A stretch of 64,000 nucleotides of DNA from Parietaria judaica. Lineage: Eukaryota > Streptophyta > Magnoliopsida > Rosales > Urticaceae. The translations under genes and the position numbers were made by a program. The notes beneath the pieces are model-generated. The model was given only the letters and a program-made list of their open reading frames with translations, had not been told where the DNA came from and did no database searches. Positions 1 through 12,175 of the stretch are shown here, in pieces (position 1 is the first letter of the stretch; the number at the start of each line of letters is the position of its first letter). The stretch lies in contig OX940871.1 of assembly GCA_954871525.1 (NCBI GenBank), positions 25,456,586 to 25,520,585 of the forward strand. The letters are read 5' to 3'.

Positions 1-41
1 ACGATTTCGGATGAACACTTTTGGAAAAGAATAGGCGAGAT

Positions 42-3000
42 TCAGATGGCCCCGTATTTTCTGTTGTTCTGCCGATTCGATGGTTGAGGAGATTCCGTAG
101 GGCGATCCCAAGAGGCTTCGCTCGCAAAGGCACGGTTTATTTCTTCAGTTCGGTTGTAGCCTTGTCCCACTCCGCTCACCTATTAAGCCACACAGATTTG
201 ACCTTATTAGAGACCAATCTCGAGTTAGCCGAATCTTTCAGTAATTGAGAGGTCTAACTGTTAGTGTTTTATTAATTATGTAGTGGTGAAACTGGTGGGT
301 TCAGTTCCATTTTGACTATTTTCTCAAACCAAGCCCAATCAAAATCCAGTTTTCTTAATTTCACTAATCAGTTAAATTCGGTTGTCATTTACCGGTTTCA
401 GTTCGTTAATTATCAGACATGCAACAGTGAGTATTTCCTAATTCCTATCTAAAGACCTTACTTCTTAATCAATTAATGTGTATGTCTCGAAAATAATAAT
501 GTTACGATACCCCTAAGTTATGACTATAATTTATACCTAAGGTTATTCACGATTTTGTGTCAATCCATAAGTGAAAATTGTTTCCGAGTGGTTATAACCG
601 CTTTTAGGTTAAAGTATTATAGTGAATATTCGGGTATTTTTCTGTTATTTTTTCGGTTATCGATCTTAACCCTATTTAAGTTTGTTGATGTTCATTTCTG
701 CAATTGAGGTAGATTAGTTAGAAGATTACTTAATTTTCTTTTCAATAAAAATAAACGATCGTAAGCTTAGTTTTCCCAATCCTTTAAGAACAATCGACTT
801 GTTTCCAGCCTCCTATGTCAACTTAAAAAATGGTTTTATAAATGATTTACAAAAATTTGAAGCAATAAAAATTCGCTTACCGCCTCGAGACATGCGGATA
901 GAACTGTCATGCCTGGCAATGCTTCAATTCCGTGCTGTAGGATAATATAGAGTGCAAGATAAAGTGAGAAAGGAAAAATAATTATATAAAAAAAAAATAA
1001 AAAAAAAAACTTTCAAGGAGAAATCGTGAAAAAGAGATACCTGGCATTCCACGCGAGTTTTGTAAATAAATCCACCACAGCAGAACAATGTTGACAAGAC
1101 GAAGAATCTACAATAAATTAAAATGTAAATTCAGAGAGACATGGAAAGAAAAAATAGAAACAAATACAATATTAAGAAGATATATCACATGGCTGTCAAG
1201 AGATATTCTCACAAATAAAATGCCTATCTCAAATTTAGTCTTAAAACTATTTATCAACCATTATCGACTGAGGTTCATCTGAAACGGGCTTTACGTCGAA
1301 ACGGAAATTTCGCCTTTATGTACCCTCTATTTTCAAAATATACCCTTTACTTTCAAAAGCATCCGTGATACACACTCAAAGTGTATAAGTTTCATGATTG
1401 GAGGGAATTTTAGTTTCATTTTTTACCTTCCCTATCATTTAAATTTTCAAAAACCTAAAATTGCCCCTTATTCATAATTCTGAAAGTGAAAATATCCCCA
1501 ATCGTCAATCTTTGGAATTTTAATTTTGTTTATGAAGTTAATTAAAAATTCAAAAACTAAAGGGCAGTATTGTCAAATTACACTTAGACGGTAAATTTTG
1601 GCTGTTTGTGAAAATAGAGGGTATGTTGTTTTTCAAAAAATGGAAATATAGGGCAGATTTTCCTAAAATATTAATACTAAAAAATGAAACTGGCTTACAT
1701 GCACGATAAAACACCGAATATAGCCCATCCTCGAGTAGCATTTCCATCTTGAGCCTGGCTGAATCCTGCAGCATTTGGAAATGGCAATAACTAGGGGTAA
1801 ATTATGTCGCATACATAAATTGACTTTGAAAACCGAACATATTACTGTTTGCTATTGTATTATGAAGGTAGAATATTTTATTTGTAGATCATTAGTTAGC
1901 TATCATTATGATTATCTTCATATTTCAGAACATCAGTGGTTATTTAGTTACTAGGATTAGTGCAGCTAGATGAATGCCTCCAGATCAGTGAATATATCCT
2001 CATTTTATATGTTCTCTTCTCTTCAATTAGGTGTATTATTTTATTCTTTCATAGAATATTCTAATTGTTATAGATTTCTAGAGTATTTTCATTACCTCTA
2101 CATAGTCTAAAAAATTTCTCATTAATGCTAGATTTCGTCCAATTTAGGATGTGCTCCGTATATCAAAAACTCTTACAATTATGATATTATAAAATATAAA
2201 AGTTTACTTATCCAATTCCTCTATACTTTTACAGTGACAACATCATGTATTTAGAGCATTCCTCTATAAAAGTTCATGAGAAATTTTTATCTATATTGGA
2301 TATAATTTTGAGATTGTGACGCAAACCTACCACACATTTTGGTGAGAACGAACTGAACAGGTTCATAACCCTCAATGGGAATGGTGATATTGACTTCATA
2401 CGACTTATCCCGAGCCTTCTCGCCTGCAAACTTAACATAAGAATATAGAAAAGAAAAAGAGTATGATAAAAAAGAGGCATCAAAGGCGTACATCTCCAAT
2501 CTATAGCCAACACTGTAGGAGACAAAGTCGTTGGCAGATTTCCAGATGAAGCCGAGCCTGACAACTTAACCTCCAGCCCAGTTTCTGGATATATCTGATA
2601 GTGGTTGTTCAAGCAGAGATCAAGCTATGAGTAAGTAATTGTGATTGGCACTAATACCCCTGAACTTTCGAGAAAGATCATTTTGCGCCCTGGTAGTTGC
2701 TTTGTGGCATAAACATCCTTTGTACTTTGAATTATAGCACATTGCCCTTATTTGTTATTAAAAGATAGCCGTAATAACGAAGATGTGTTTAAAATTGTGA
2801 CTTACTTAAGTGGATCTAAAAATACTAATAAGAAATACATTGCTGCAAATATATTAACTGAAATACCCTATAGTTAACCACATTTTCAACACATTAGCAA
2901 TCTCCATTATCTTTTAACCAATAAGGGGCCACGACTCTGCTACATTTTTCAGAGTAAAAGTGATAGTATTGCCAAAAGTTTAAAAAAAAAAAAAAAAAAA

Positions 3001-4322
3001 AAACAAGAAGCATTCTGCAACACTTTTCAAAATACAAGGGGTATCGCTGCTGCCACAAAACAAAGACCAGGGGGTAAACTGCTCTAACTAAAAAAATTAT
3101 GTGACATCACTGCCAATAATTCTATTTAAGATGGTCTCTCGAACATTATACATAAAGGGAATCTCACACCTTCACAGCGGGTTTCTTCACCAAAGTGGAA
3201 AGGGAAGCAATAGCAGTCATATATAGGGAAACATGAGTCTGTTCGGTCGTAAAGCTGAAAGCACGTTCAAAACATCCGAAAGAAAAACAATATTACGTAA
3301 AAGATGTGGGAATTAAAAAAAATAGTAATCAAAATAATGTCGCAACTCGCAATAAACTTGTCCAACCTGAAATCATGGTGAGTCTTTTCGAATCCCAATT
3401 GAGTCATGCCATCATAAACCTGCATTATTCACAAGTTGTGCCTCTTGGTTATAATGCCTATCTTGTGCAAATTCAAAACATATAATAAAAAAATTATCCT
3501 TACGATTTCCCATGTTCTTGGATGGAAGCCAGCCGTAAAGCCTCTGAAAACCCGTGGACCCGGTGTCTCGCATTGTACGGAAAGGTCCACAACAACTCTG
3601 AGAAGGTTACGAATAGCCACAAACTTATACAACTACAATCTCAGATCAGTTTTTGCATGGTACCTTCACTTATATTTTGATAACAAACACTATACTCTTA
3701 GACATTTTCTCGCAAACGTAGAGGCAAGGACATTTTCATTGTCCAAACCTTTGTTATGTCCTCACTTTTCTTTATATTGTGTGAAGGGTATTTTAGATAT
3801 TTCTACTGATGATAGGACTGTTTTATCCTATATCCGTGGTTAGCTCTAATTTTGAACCTATCTAAGACATCTTGCGGAGAGTGTTTGCCTTGCTCTCGAA
3901 GGAAAGACGTTCCGGTTATTCGGTTTGGTTGATAATAAAGAATGTACGGTAATCTCAATTTTGACGTATTCCCGTTGGCCTACATTTTTCATTTGGTTTT
4001 GCCTCGGGATCGATCATTTACGCAGAAGATTCTCACAGAAAAGTGGAAGTCAAGGTGTTAACCTGCAGTTAGACTCAAATGTGGCACTACAGACGCAGTC
4101 CGGTTTTCCTGAAAAACAATATAAGAAGATAACTATATTAGTCTCAAATTGTACACAGAGAAAGCCAAAGTATTATATAAATAGGCAAAGTATGAAGGCA
4201 ATAAGTCGAACGTGTACAGACCATTGCATTTTCCATTTGGACAAGATCCACATCTTATATTCACCTGAAAATAGAGCAAAGCATTAAGAAATGACAAAAT
4301 TCGTCCATCTACACATGGACAT

Positions 4323-4366
<44 letters not shown>

Positions 4367-5207
4367 TATGTTTAACCTTAAACCAACCTGGGCCGTTCGC
4401 CCCATTTTATCATGACTGAGCTCGCAATTGTTCAGGTCGCCATTGAAAAACCCCTAAATTTAATCAAAGCCAGCCAATCACAATAACAAAGTCGTCAATT
4501 TGGAACGAACAGGACACTTAAATAGTATTACTGGGTGACAAAATGAGCTCACTTGAACATAGTCATCTTGCCCTGAACCAGCAACAAAGTAGTTGAACTT
4601 GTCGAAACGACCGAAATCTACATATCCCTGAATGTTAGAAAGAAAAAAAAATACAACAAATTAAGCAAAAAATAAACATAATCCTCCAAGATCTTGAAAG
4701 CCCGTATTTGGTTTGATCGAATACCTTCTGCGATCTACTCTCTACGTCTTTACAAAAACGGATAACCAAATCCGATACCTGTGACATCAAACCAAAGTCA
4801 TTGTGCAATAAGATAGAAATCCAAATGCTATATATATCAAAGGCATCGTCTGACCACATTACCCCCGCATCATACTCGAAAGGCTTCCCGATCAGGCTCG
4901 TCTGGATCGCTAATGTTAAGAACTAACAAACATAGAGAATCAAACAAAAATATAAAGTCTGAAACAGTAAAGTCCGGATACGAAATCGACGAGGCGACTG
5001 GCATTATCGAAGACGTAGCAATTGGAATTCGGCACAACAACCGAATCCGCTTCAAACGCTTGAGATATCAAAGCTGAAAGACGAAAAATGCAAAACAGAA
5101 TCAAAACAAGAGACGTTAGTTTCTCGTGATAGAGGGCGTGTATAGTTGAATGTACCTGTAAACACTATGAACAAGCAGCAACCGAAACGGCCTTTCTCTC
5201 TCCGCAT
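42..5207 (-). CDS. Conserved plant single-pass membrane protein, 17 coding exons, 406 aa
   Basis: Exons on the minus strand: 5207-5156, 5073-4982, 4901-4863, 4778-4725, 4627-4553, 4453-4388, 4264-4222, 4108-4063, 3597-3504, 3419-3367, 3254-3170, 2594-2492, 2423-2331, 1765-1699, 1107-1041, 934-881, 179-42. All introns are GT-AG, phases agree, and the sum is 1221 nt. The protein opens with a signal-peptide-like stretch (residues 1-24, FGCCLFIVFTALI). A large lumenal or extracellular region follows, with paired cysteines (ICGSC-like, about 127-155) and a PGPRVF..GFT.GFHPR block near 170-186. One membrane span lies at about 312-336 (GWAIFGVLSC...FCCGGFIY), then a roughly 70-residue tail ending RKYGAI. 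I recall the same block order in uncharacterised proteins of other plants but cannot attach a function. An ATG27/mannose-6-phosphate-receptor-like lumenal fold is a guess only. The start was chosen because it gives the signal peptide in frame with exon 2. Confidence 0.88.
1310..1668. mobile_element. MITE-like inverted repeat in an intron
   Basis: The left end reads roughly TTTATGTACCCTCTATTTTC and the right end is its diverged inverse (GAAAATAGAGGGTATGTTGT, then GGGCAGATTTTCC). The middle is AT-rich and non-coding. It lies inside the intron between exons 14 and 15 of the membrane-protein gene. No target duplication was identified. Confidence 0.5.
2640..3090. mobile_element. Diverged foldback repeat in an intron
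   Basis: The left arm (CACTAATACCCCTGAACTTT..., GCCCTGGTAGTTGCTTTGTGGCA) is loosely mirrored on the right (TGCCACAAAACAAAGACCAGGGGGTAAACTGC). The centre is AT-rich with a poly-A run near 2983. It sits in the intron between exons 11 and 12 of the 17-exon gene. The match is imperfect and the ends are not fixed. Confidence 0.4.
4322..4364. repeat. (TA)n microsatellite
   Basis: Dinucleotide TA run of about 40 bp in the intron between exons 6 and 7 of the membrane-protein gene. Confidence 0.9.
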
Positions 5208-5469
5208 TGTGCTTCGGCGCGAACCAAACTGCAACGAAAACGAAAGCTCTACATCACTGCAAATCGTCATGGATTGACAAACTCATATACTTCGGAAACC
5301 AAACCGAACAATAAAAGTTTCTGCAAAAAGTAATCCAGAGAAATCGGCCAAAAGAATCGGATCATGAAGGCCAAAACAGAAAATGCGTGCATGGAAGCCA
5401 TGGATTCCGAAGCAAGAAAGTACCTGATCTTGAATTGAAGGAAGGAGACGAGCAGTGAATGGAAGCCAT
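5208..5469 (-). promoter_or_regulatory. Putative 5' leader with intron and upstream ATG
   Basis: A good acceptor (TTTTCGTTGCAG) ends at 5229, and a donor (TCAG/GTACTT) follows 5424, so a leader intron of 5423-5229 is likely. The upstream exon contains an ATG at 5469. After splicing this ATG would open a short frame that runs past the main ATG at 5207 in another frame and stops at 5052 in coding exon 2. This is inferred from splice signals only; the transcription start is not known. Confidence 0.4.
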
Positions 5470-5562
5470 GATTTCTATTTCTACAGTGATCTTGAATCTC
5501 CTCCTCCTTACGCGGATTTCTCTTTGTGTCGTTTCAGGCATCGTTTTCTCAACTTTCGCCAT

Positions 5563-5946
5563 GACTACACATTATTGTCGTTTTCAGAAGGTATATCATA
5601 ATATTTTTGGACTCTTATTTTTTTATTTTATTTTTTATAGGGATATAATTGCGGTAATTTTGTCGATTAATTTTGAAATGTGCCGTTTTATTTTTTACAA
5701 AATATTAACTAATTTTATCAGAATTATCTCCAAAAAGACGGCAAAGACCTGAGAAAGGTACGTATATCATCCCAGAAACCAAAGGCGCGACAAAAGAGTC
5801 GCGCCGAAACACGAAAAAAGCCTCACATGCGGCTAGCTGCGCCCCTTATGTTCGGCACAGCCAAAGCCTTGTGATGTAAAGCGAAATATGAATAGAATGC
5901 ACGTCTTTGCGATATAAAACTCGATTTTCTCAAGCAAAAACTTTAA
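5563..5946. other. Spacer, nothing recognised
   Basis: AT-rich upstream flank of the membrane-protein gene. It includes a short GC-richer piece (5780-5870, GGCGCGACAAAAGAGTCGCGCC) that can form a small hairpin. No gene was seen. Confidence 0.5.
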
Positions 5947-6689
5947 GGTGGTGTTTGGTTAACTGGTTTGGGAAACCAATTTTGCAATTTGAGAAATAAG
6001 TCTGGGAGTTTAGTCTACCAAATCATTTTGGGAGTTTGATTTTCGAAGCACTGTTTGGTTAGTCTTTTGTTAATCTGTGGTGAATTTAATGAAGAAAAAA
6101 ATACAATAAACACATTTTATGTTACTAAAAAGAATTTATATTTTATTTGACAATAATATATATATATAATATTATGTCTAAAAAATATTTGCCATAATAG
6201 AAAATTATTCATATTTCATGACTCTAATTACATGTTTAAATAATGTAATATAAATTATTAAATATTCCATTTCAATAGTTAATATCATTGTAATTAAGTT
6301 AGTATTAGATAATATATATATATAATTTAATTATATTTGTTAATATGATAGTAATATCATTTAAATATGTAGTTATATATAAAAAGAATTTTAATAATTT
6401 ATTATATGAGTTTATTTCATAGTGAACATCTTATTATAAATAATATAATGCTATTATAGAATGATAATATATCATTATGGTTTTATTTTGTAAAATTGAG
6501 TTGAATACCAACTATAGAAAACAACTTCAAGTTGTTTTCTATTTTCGTTCATTAAAATTTCAGTGGTCTGCGAGACCGGCTTTAGAAAACAGAGATAACT
6601 GGTAACCAAACGTGGTCTGCGAAACCAATATGACACTATTTGAAACCAAAGCAAGAAACTAGTATCGAAGATCATAACGAAACGCCACC
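5947..6689. mobile_element. Non-autonomous DNA transposon (MITE), about 740 bp
   Basis: The left end GGTGGTGTTTGGTTA and the inverse of the right end GGTGGCGTTTCGTTA match at 13 of 15 positions. Inside the ends, related pieces (CTGGTTTGGGAAACCAATTTT, versus AAACCAAT...CTGCGAAACC on the right) also pair. The core is extremely AT-rich and carries no reading frame. The terminal GGTGGTGTTTGGTT phrase is common at plant MITE ends. No clean target duplication was found, so the superfamily is not assigned. Confidence 0.6.
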
Positions 6690-6899
6690 TGAATTTTTTT
6701 ATTTCTTATTTTTATAATCATTATCAACTAGAGAATTACATATTGCTCTTCATTATATACCCCTAATAATTTTTTGGAAGGCTTTGCTATGCGAAGAACT
6801 TTTTTTTCCTTGTCGCGGGATTTTAATCTCTCGCTTTTTCGTATATGGGGGCGTCCCTGAGATAACATTTTGTTTGCGTGTACGAGGGCGTTTCGCGGG

Positions 6900-9800
6900 C
6901 TACCTTACTGTTTGCGTGAACGACAGTAATTCGTGCCCACACGTTGCTTCAACTAATCGGTCGATGTGGGGCATCGGAAAACTGTCTTTGGGACACGCTT
7001 TGTTTAGGTCGGTAAAGTCAATGCAGACTCTAGCCTTCTCGTTTTTCTTCTTCACGACGACTGTATTTGCTAACCAGTCCGGGTATTTGACTTCCCTGAT
7101 GGATCCGGTTTGCAACAACTTTGTGACTTCTTCGTTCACAGCTTGGGCCCTATCCGGGCCTAGCTTTCGCCTTTTTTGCTTCACCGGCTTATAGCTGGGG
7201 TCTACGTTTATGGGGTGGGTTGTAACGCTTGGGTCTATCCCGGGCATGTCCTCGTGAGACCAAGCGAAACAGTCCCGGTTTCTGGTGAGGAATTTGAGGA
7301 GATCTTTTCTGACATTATTGTCTAGCCCTTTTCCGACTCCTACCCGGTGGTCCGGGTTGTCGGGATCGATTTGGATGTGGACAGTCATTTCCAGGTTAGG
7401 TCCATCCGTATTGGTGGTCCTTTCCTGGCCGTCCTCCTCTTTTTCTTCTACCGCCATTAGCTGCTATGCGGTAGATTGTTCTTTTCCGGCCTTACCGGCC
7501 TGGATGTTCCGGAATGCGCTCATATAGCAGATTCTAGATTGTTTTTGGTTTCCCTTTAATTCAACGATTTTTCCTGCCCTATTCGGGAAGCGTATTAGTT
7601 GATGGTACGGCCTTCATCATGTGCAGCCAGGGTCTTCCTAGTATCATGTTGTAAACCGACGGGCAGTCCAACACTAGGAAGTTCTTGGCTTCCCGACCCC
7701 TGCTGCTGCGATGGAAAGCCGCACCGTGCCAATTGCATTGATGGTTCCTCCATCGAATCCGGTTAGCGGGATGGCCTCCCTGTTGATCTCCGTCTCCTCG
7801 ACTCCCAGCTTCAGCAATGGCTCTAGGAAGATCACGTCGTCTGAGCTCCCTTTATCGATTAGGATTCTATCCATCGTGTACGAGGCAACTAGGAGTGTGA
7901 CGACCAGCGCGTCGTCGTGCGGACCAATCAGTGTGGCTGCTTCGCTATCCTTGAATGAGATCTCGAAGTCCGGCTCTTGCCTTGGTACAACTACTGGTCC
8001 GGCCCTAAGCCTCCTTTTGTGAGCCTTGATTGAGTTTACTGAGTTGCCATGTAGCTGGGACCCTCCTACAATCGTGTAGATTCTGCCAATGGGCTCGGGA
8101 ATTTTGTTGAGCTGCTCTCCGAAATCTTTTGCTTCCTCGTACGTCTACTCGTCTGGTTCTTCGAGCATGTGTACCCGTCCTCTCTTGCTTGGCTGTATAT
8201 TCTCGCGCGGTGTTCTTTGTTGTTCGCCTCTTTTTTGGCCATTCTGAGGTTGGTCTTGAGGGGGTTCTGCTCGGTTGCTTTTCCATTCTTCAGCTCGTTG
8301 CCAAAGTTAACGTCTCCCAATTCTCCATTGATGTATTTTTCCGCTGGGCGGGCACGGAGTACCATACAATTTTTTGTATGGTGTCCGAACACCTTGTGGA
8401 AGTTGCATCATGCTTTTGGGTCATGCTTCGGGAAGATTTCGTTGCTGTATGGTGGGAGGTCCTTGGAGCTGACCAATACTTCTCCCGGGGTTTCTTCCGC
8501 TTCGGTCTGTTCTTTGAAGTTCGCGGTTTCCGAATTTACGTTGAAAACGTTCGAATTTCCCGGGTTCGGTCCGTTATGTGCCCTCGGGTTCTGGGTTTGG
8601 AATGGGTGCTTTTGTATTGGGGATGAGCTCCTCTGTCCCCTAAAGGGGTTGCTGTGATTCCCGGCTCTAGGCTGTGGTTGTTGTCCGGGTGGTCCAGGAT
8701 TTCGTTGATGGACGGGTTGAGGTCCATGTCTCCTTCGCATGGCTTCGAGCTCCTCGTCGTGTCTGATCCAGTTGGATGATCTGTGGATCACGTCTTCGAT
8801 GGAGTCGTAACGATTTATGAGATGTCCATTTTGAACTTCGAGTCGTACCATAATCCGGCCGTAAGAGCGGCTATGGCGGTTTTGTCACTGATCCCATTTA
8901 TTTTGACCATGGTCTTCTTGAACCGGGTCATGAAAGCTCTAAGGGGCTCTCCTCTCTCTTTCTGTAAGGCATAGAGGTTTGCCGTCGTGATCTTAGTTTC
9001 CATAAACATGGAAAAGTGCTTGAGAAACAGGGTCGTCAGCTGTCCGAAGTTATCTATGGACCGTGGTTCCAGTTTTGAGAACCACTCCATCGCTGGGCCG
9101 ACCAGGTTCTCTGAGAAATACTGGCAGCGCCCAGCGTCTAATTCGTGCGCTTCTACATGGGCTCGCCCCATCGTGATCCTGAAGGATCTCAGGTGTACTT
9201 TGGGATCGGTCGTCCCGTCGTACTTCGGCACATATACGCGTCCGCCTTCCCTGAGTATAACGTTAGTTATGACGGGCTTAAAGGGTGTCATTTCTGCCTC
9301 CTCTACTAAGCGTTTTATCTCGGTGGCGGCGGTAGTGGCACTGTGTACGTGAGAGCGCACGTGAATGAGTTTCTCATTCATTTCGGCCATTGAGCGTTTA
9401 AGCTCCTCCAGTTCCGTGCGTTGGGGAGCTGGTTCGGGACGCACAACTTGGAGGGGTTCCTGTCCGTATACCGGGCTGGGATACCTCGGGTACATGACTG
9501 GCTGGCCGTTAAGGGCCTGGCTAATGTCGCGACTTTGCTCGTACCCCGATGGGAGGTTCTGGGGTCTAGAGCGTTGGCGACTGCTCGAAGCAAAATTTCC
9601 CGCACTAGACGGGTAGAGACCCGGCGATGGGGTGAAAAAGGGTGTTCCTATTTTAGGAGGTGGTGGAGGTGTCGAGGGTCTAGGGCCGCTGGGTGGTCGG
9701 GGTTGGTTTTGCCTCGACGCTTGCGGATTGTCCAGGTCGGCAAAATCGAAATGGACAGTGTTGAGGCCTACCCGGCCTTGACGCCCAGAGCTCTGTCCCG

Positions 9801-9992
9801 GGTCTGTCCGGTTACTAGTCTGGCGATGCTCATTTTGGGCTCGATTTGCTTCAAGAGACTCGAGTCGCCGCGCAACTCTCTGTTCTCAGTGGTACTAGCC
9901 TCTAGTTGAGATTGCAGGTTGTTCGACTCCGTGTTTCGGTCTGGGTTGTTCACCTCATACTCGTTCACGATTGCGATTTTGTCATTGCTCAT
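6900..9992 (-). pseudogene. Broken gag-pol of the gypsy element
   Basis: Pieces are read in order on the minus strand. A gag start (MSNDKIAIVNEYE) lies at about 9992. A retrotransposon gag domain (about 9495-8815) contains AMEWFSKLEP and LRAFMTRFKK. A basic linker follows (8850-8070). A protease-like stretch lies at 7874-7674 (ILIDKGSSDDVIF, where an active site would normally read D[ST]G[AS]). Finally 7457-6900 shows the start of reverse transcriptase (DCFAWSHEDMPGI, VCIDFTDLNKACPKD). Frame changes separate the pieces. The RT stops before the catalytic YxDD block, so no activity is expected. Confidence 0.8.
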
Positions 9993-10036
9993 GTTTGCAG
10001 AGTGCTTTGAGCTTGTAGAAGTTGGCGAGATCAAGT

Positions 10037-10054
10037 TCCCACAGACGGCGCCAA
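10037..10054 (-). other. Primer-binding site region
   Basis: Directly inside the LTR, the minus strand reads TGGCGCCGTCTGTGGGAA. This is a TGGCGCC-type tRNA primer-binding sequence seen in many plant gypsy elements. Position and sequence fix the element's orientation. Confidence 0.75.
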
Positions 10055-10056
10055 AC

Positions 10057-10173
10057 TGTTGACGTGGTTTCCCACCTCAAACAATCAAGTGTGACTTGTG
10101 AGTGTATGATATTTTGAATAAGATGATTTGGTGGAATTCGATCTCTCACGTTGCAAGCTCTCAATTCACTCAC

Positions 10174-10225
<52 letters not shown>

Positions 10226-10938
10226 CAATATAAATGAGATGAGGGATTTTTTATAGAGGTTCGTCCCAAGGCGGTAATTGACTACTTCCTCTGTTAGTTT
10301 ATTGCGACAATTGACATAGACGGATAGCTACAGACAGCTAAATCACGCCTAGAAATAGAAACGAGTAAGAAGAAGGGAAAGAATACAACAAAATCTCAAA
10401 GTGAGCAAAAATGCCGGGTAGAAGCTTTCGATGTATTCTCTCAGAGTTGTAAATATGCGTGTGTGTTGATCTGAACTTGAGCGTGGTATTTATATGCTTC
10501 AATTCTTCCCGTTGGTCTTCCAGGAATCATAGGGTCTTCTCTCCGTGCTGACCGGGCTGAATGGACGATCTTGCTACACGTGTCCCGCGACTTCGTTCTC
10601 GTCGTCGTGTTTGAATTATTCCCGTTGGAGGCTTGACTCCGTGCTCCTGGTCTTCCGCTTGGATTTGAAGTGGGATGCCGGGTAGAGAATATGACAATTC
10701 TACCCTCGTCTTTCTGGATTGATGTCGAATGGATATTGGGCCTTTGGGCTCTTTGGGCCGAGTGGTCTTGTATCCGTTGGCTTTGGTATGATTGAGATTT
10801 TCAGTGGGCTTCTCAATTGGGCTTTTACGAATATCGATTTATTTCTTTAAAGCCTTTTGTCTTTGTTTGTAAATTTAATTAATTCACAACTTTAGCACTT
10901 TATGTCATATTAAATAATGACGAATTTGTACATCAACA
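10057..10938 (-). repeat. 5' LTR of the gypsy element, 882 bp
   Basis: The LTR is bounded by TGTTGA at the low end and TCAACA at the high end, the usual TG...CA inverted termini. It contains an (AT)n run at about 10176-10222. Much of it (from about 10680 down to 10057) is repeated in inverted orientation at 10939-11540. Confidence 0.8.
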
Positions 10939-11540
10939 GCCGGCATCCCACTTCAAACCCAAGCGGAAGACCAGGAGCACGGAGTCAAGTCTCCAACGAG
11001 CGTAATTCAAACACGACGAAGAGAACGAAGTCGTGGGACACGTGTAGCAAGACGATCCATTCAACCCGGTCAGCACGGAGAGAAGACCCCACGATTCCTG
11101 GAAGACCAACGGGAAGAATTGAAGCCTATAAATATCAAGCTCAAGCCCAGATCAATAGATATACGCACACACAACTCTGAGAGAATACATCGAAAGCTTT
11201 TGTCTGGCATTTTTGCTTACTTAGAATTTTTGTTGTATTTTTTTTCGATCCTCTCATTCTTTTCCCTTTCTAGGCGTGATTTGTTATTTGTGACTGTCCG
11301 TCTATGTCAATTGTCGCAATAAACTAACAGAGGACGTAGTCAACTACCGTCTTGGGACGAACCTCTATAAAAAAAACCCTCATCTCATTTATGTTGCTTA
11401 TAAATATATACATATATATCGAGAGTGAATCGAGAGCTTGCAACGTGAGAGATCGGATTCCACTGAAATCATCTAATTCCAAGAACATCATACACTCACA
11501 AGTCACACTTGACTGTTTGAGGTGGGAAACCACGTCAACA
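10939..11540 (+). repeat. Second gypsy LTR, inverted and 5'-truncated
   Basis: From CCGGCATCCCACTTC to ACGTCAACA this is the inverse complement of the 10057-10680 part of the first LTR, with mismatches. Shared blocks include the phrases around GGAAGACCAGGAGCACGG and TTGCAACGTGAGAGATC. About the first 250 bp of the LTR are missing. It ends in TCAACA and abuts copia-like coding sequence at once. It may be a solo LTR into which the other element inserted. Confidence 0.8.
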
Positions 11541-12175
11541 GTATCAACGTCTTGTTGAAAAACTCATATATTTATCACATATTTATCCTAATATTGGATT
11601 CTTAGTTAGTGTTGTCAGTAGATTGTAGATTGATTGAACAATCTATTCCATCAGCACATGGAAGCAGTGTTCAGAATTCTCAAGTACCTCAAAGGTGATC
11701 CCAACAAAAGACTTTCCTTTGGAAAATCTGATAATAGAAATGTTGAAGTTTTCGCAAACACAGATTAGGCAGGGTCAGTTTCATACATAAGATTCACGTT
11801 TAGGTGTTGTTCGTTTATATGGGGAAATCTAGTAACTTGGAGAAGTAAAAAACAAGTTGTTGTAGCGCGAAGTAGTGCTGAAGTTAAATTTAGAGCATTG
11901 GCTCAATGAAAACATGAGTCGAAGAGTTGAAAGTCAAGATTGATGGTCCAATCGACGTGAAAATCTGCCATTGTTATTGTTAAGAATCCCGTTCAACATG
12001 ATCGGACTAAACCCATTGAGATCGATCGATCATTTTATCAGCGAGAAAATAGACTCAGACTGTTGCTTTGAATTACGGGTCCATCTCAACAGCAGACGAC
12101 CGACATCCTCACTAAATCACTTCATGATCCTTCCTAACATTCATCATTTCTGCCGAAGTTGTGCATGATGAGTAT
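11541..12175 (+). pseudogene. Ty1/copia pol remnant (end of RT and RNase H)
   Basis: The plus strand starts mid-gene with YQRLVEKLIYLS. It continues through HMEAVFRILKYLKGDP and NLVTWRSKKQVVVARSSAE, then degraded motifs of the copia RNase H end (DRTKxIEIDRHFI-like, ADILTKSL-like). Several stop codons and frame changes are present. The upstream part of pol is cut off exactly at the end of the gypsy LTR, so the LTR insertion or a later deletion split it. Confidence 0.75.

Larger units (their letters stand above)
6880..10938 (-). mobile_element. Degenerate, 3'-truncated Ty3/gypsy LTR retrotransposon
   Basis: Read on the minus strand, the order is 5' LTR (10938-10057), primer-binding region, gag, protease, and the start of reverse transcriptase. 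The element is lost at about 6880, so most of RT, RNase H, integrase and the 3' LTR are missing. Base composition is more GC-rich than the flanks. The reading frames are broken in several places, so this is a dead copy. It lies head-on to a second LTR of the same family at 10939-11540. Confidence 0.85.

Noticed and set aside
3436..3843. 135-codon plus-strand frame
   Set aside because: It is antisense to coding exon 9 of the membrane-protein gene and to its introns, and has no family features.
5459..5752. 97-codon plus-strand hydrophobic frame
   Set aside because: It overlaps the leader of the minus-strand gene, is rich in AT-driven Phe/Ile codons and has no support.
8129..8657. Plus-strand frames of about 160 codons
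   Set aside because: Shadows of the GC-richer gypsy gag region, which is coding on the minus strand.
9421..9909. 162-codon plus-strand frame
   Set aside because: Antisense to gypsy gag with no recognisable domain.
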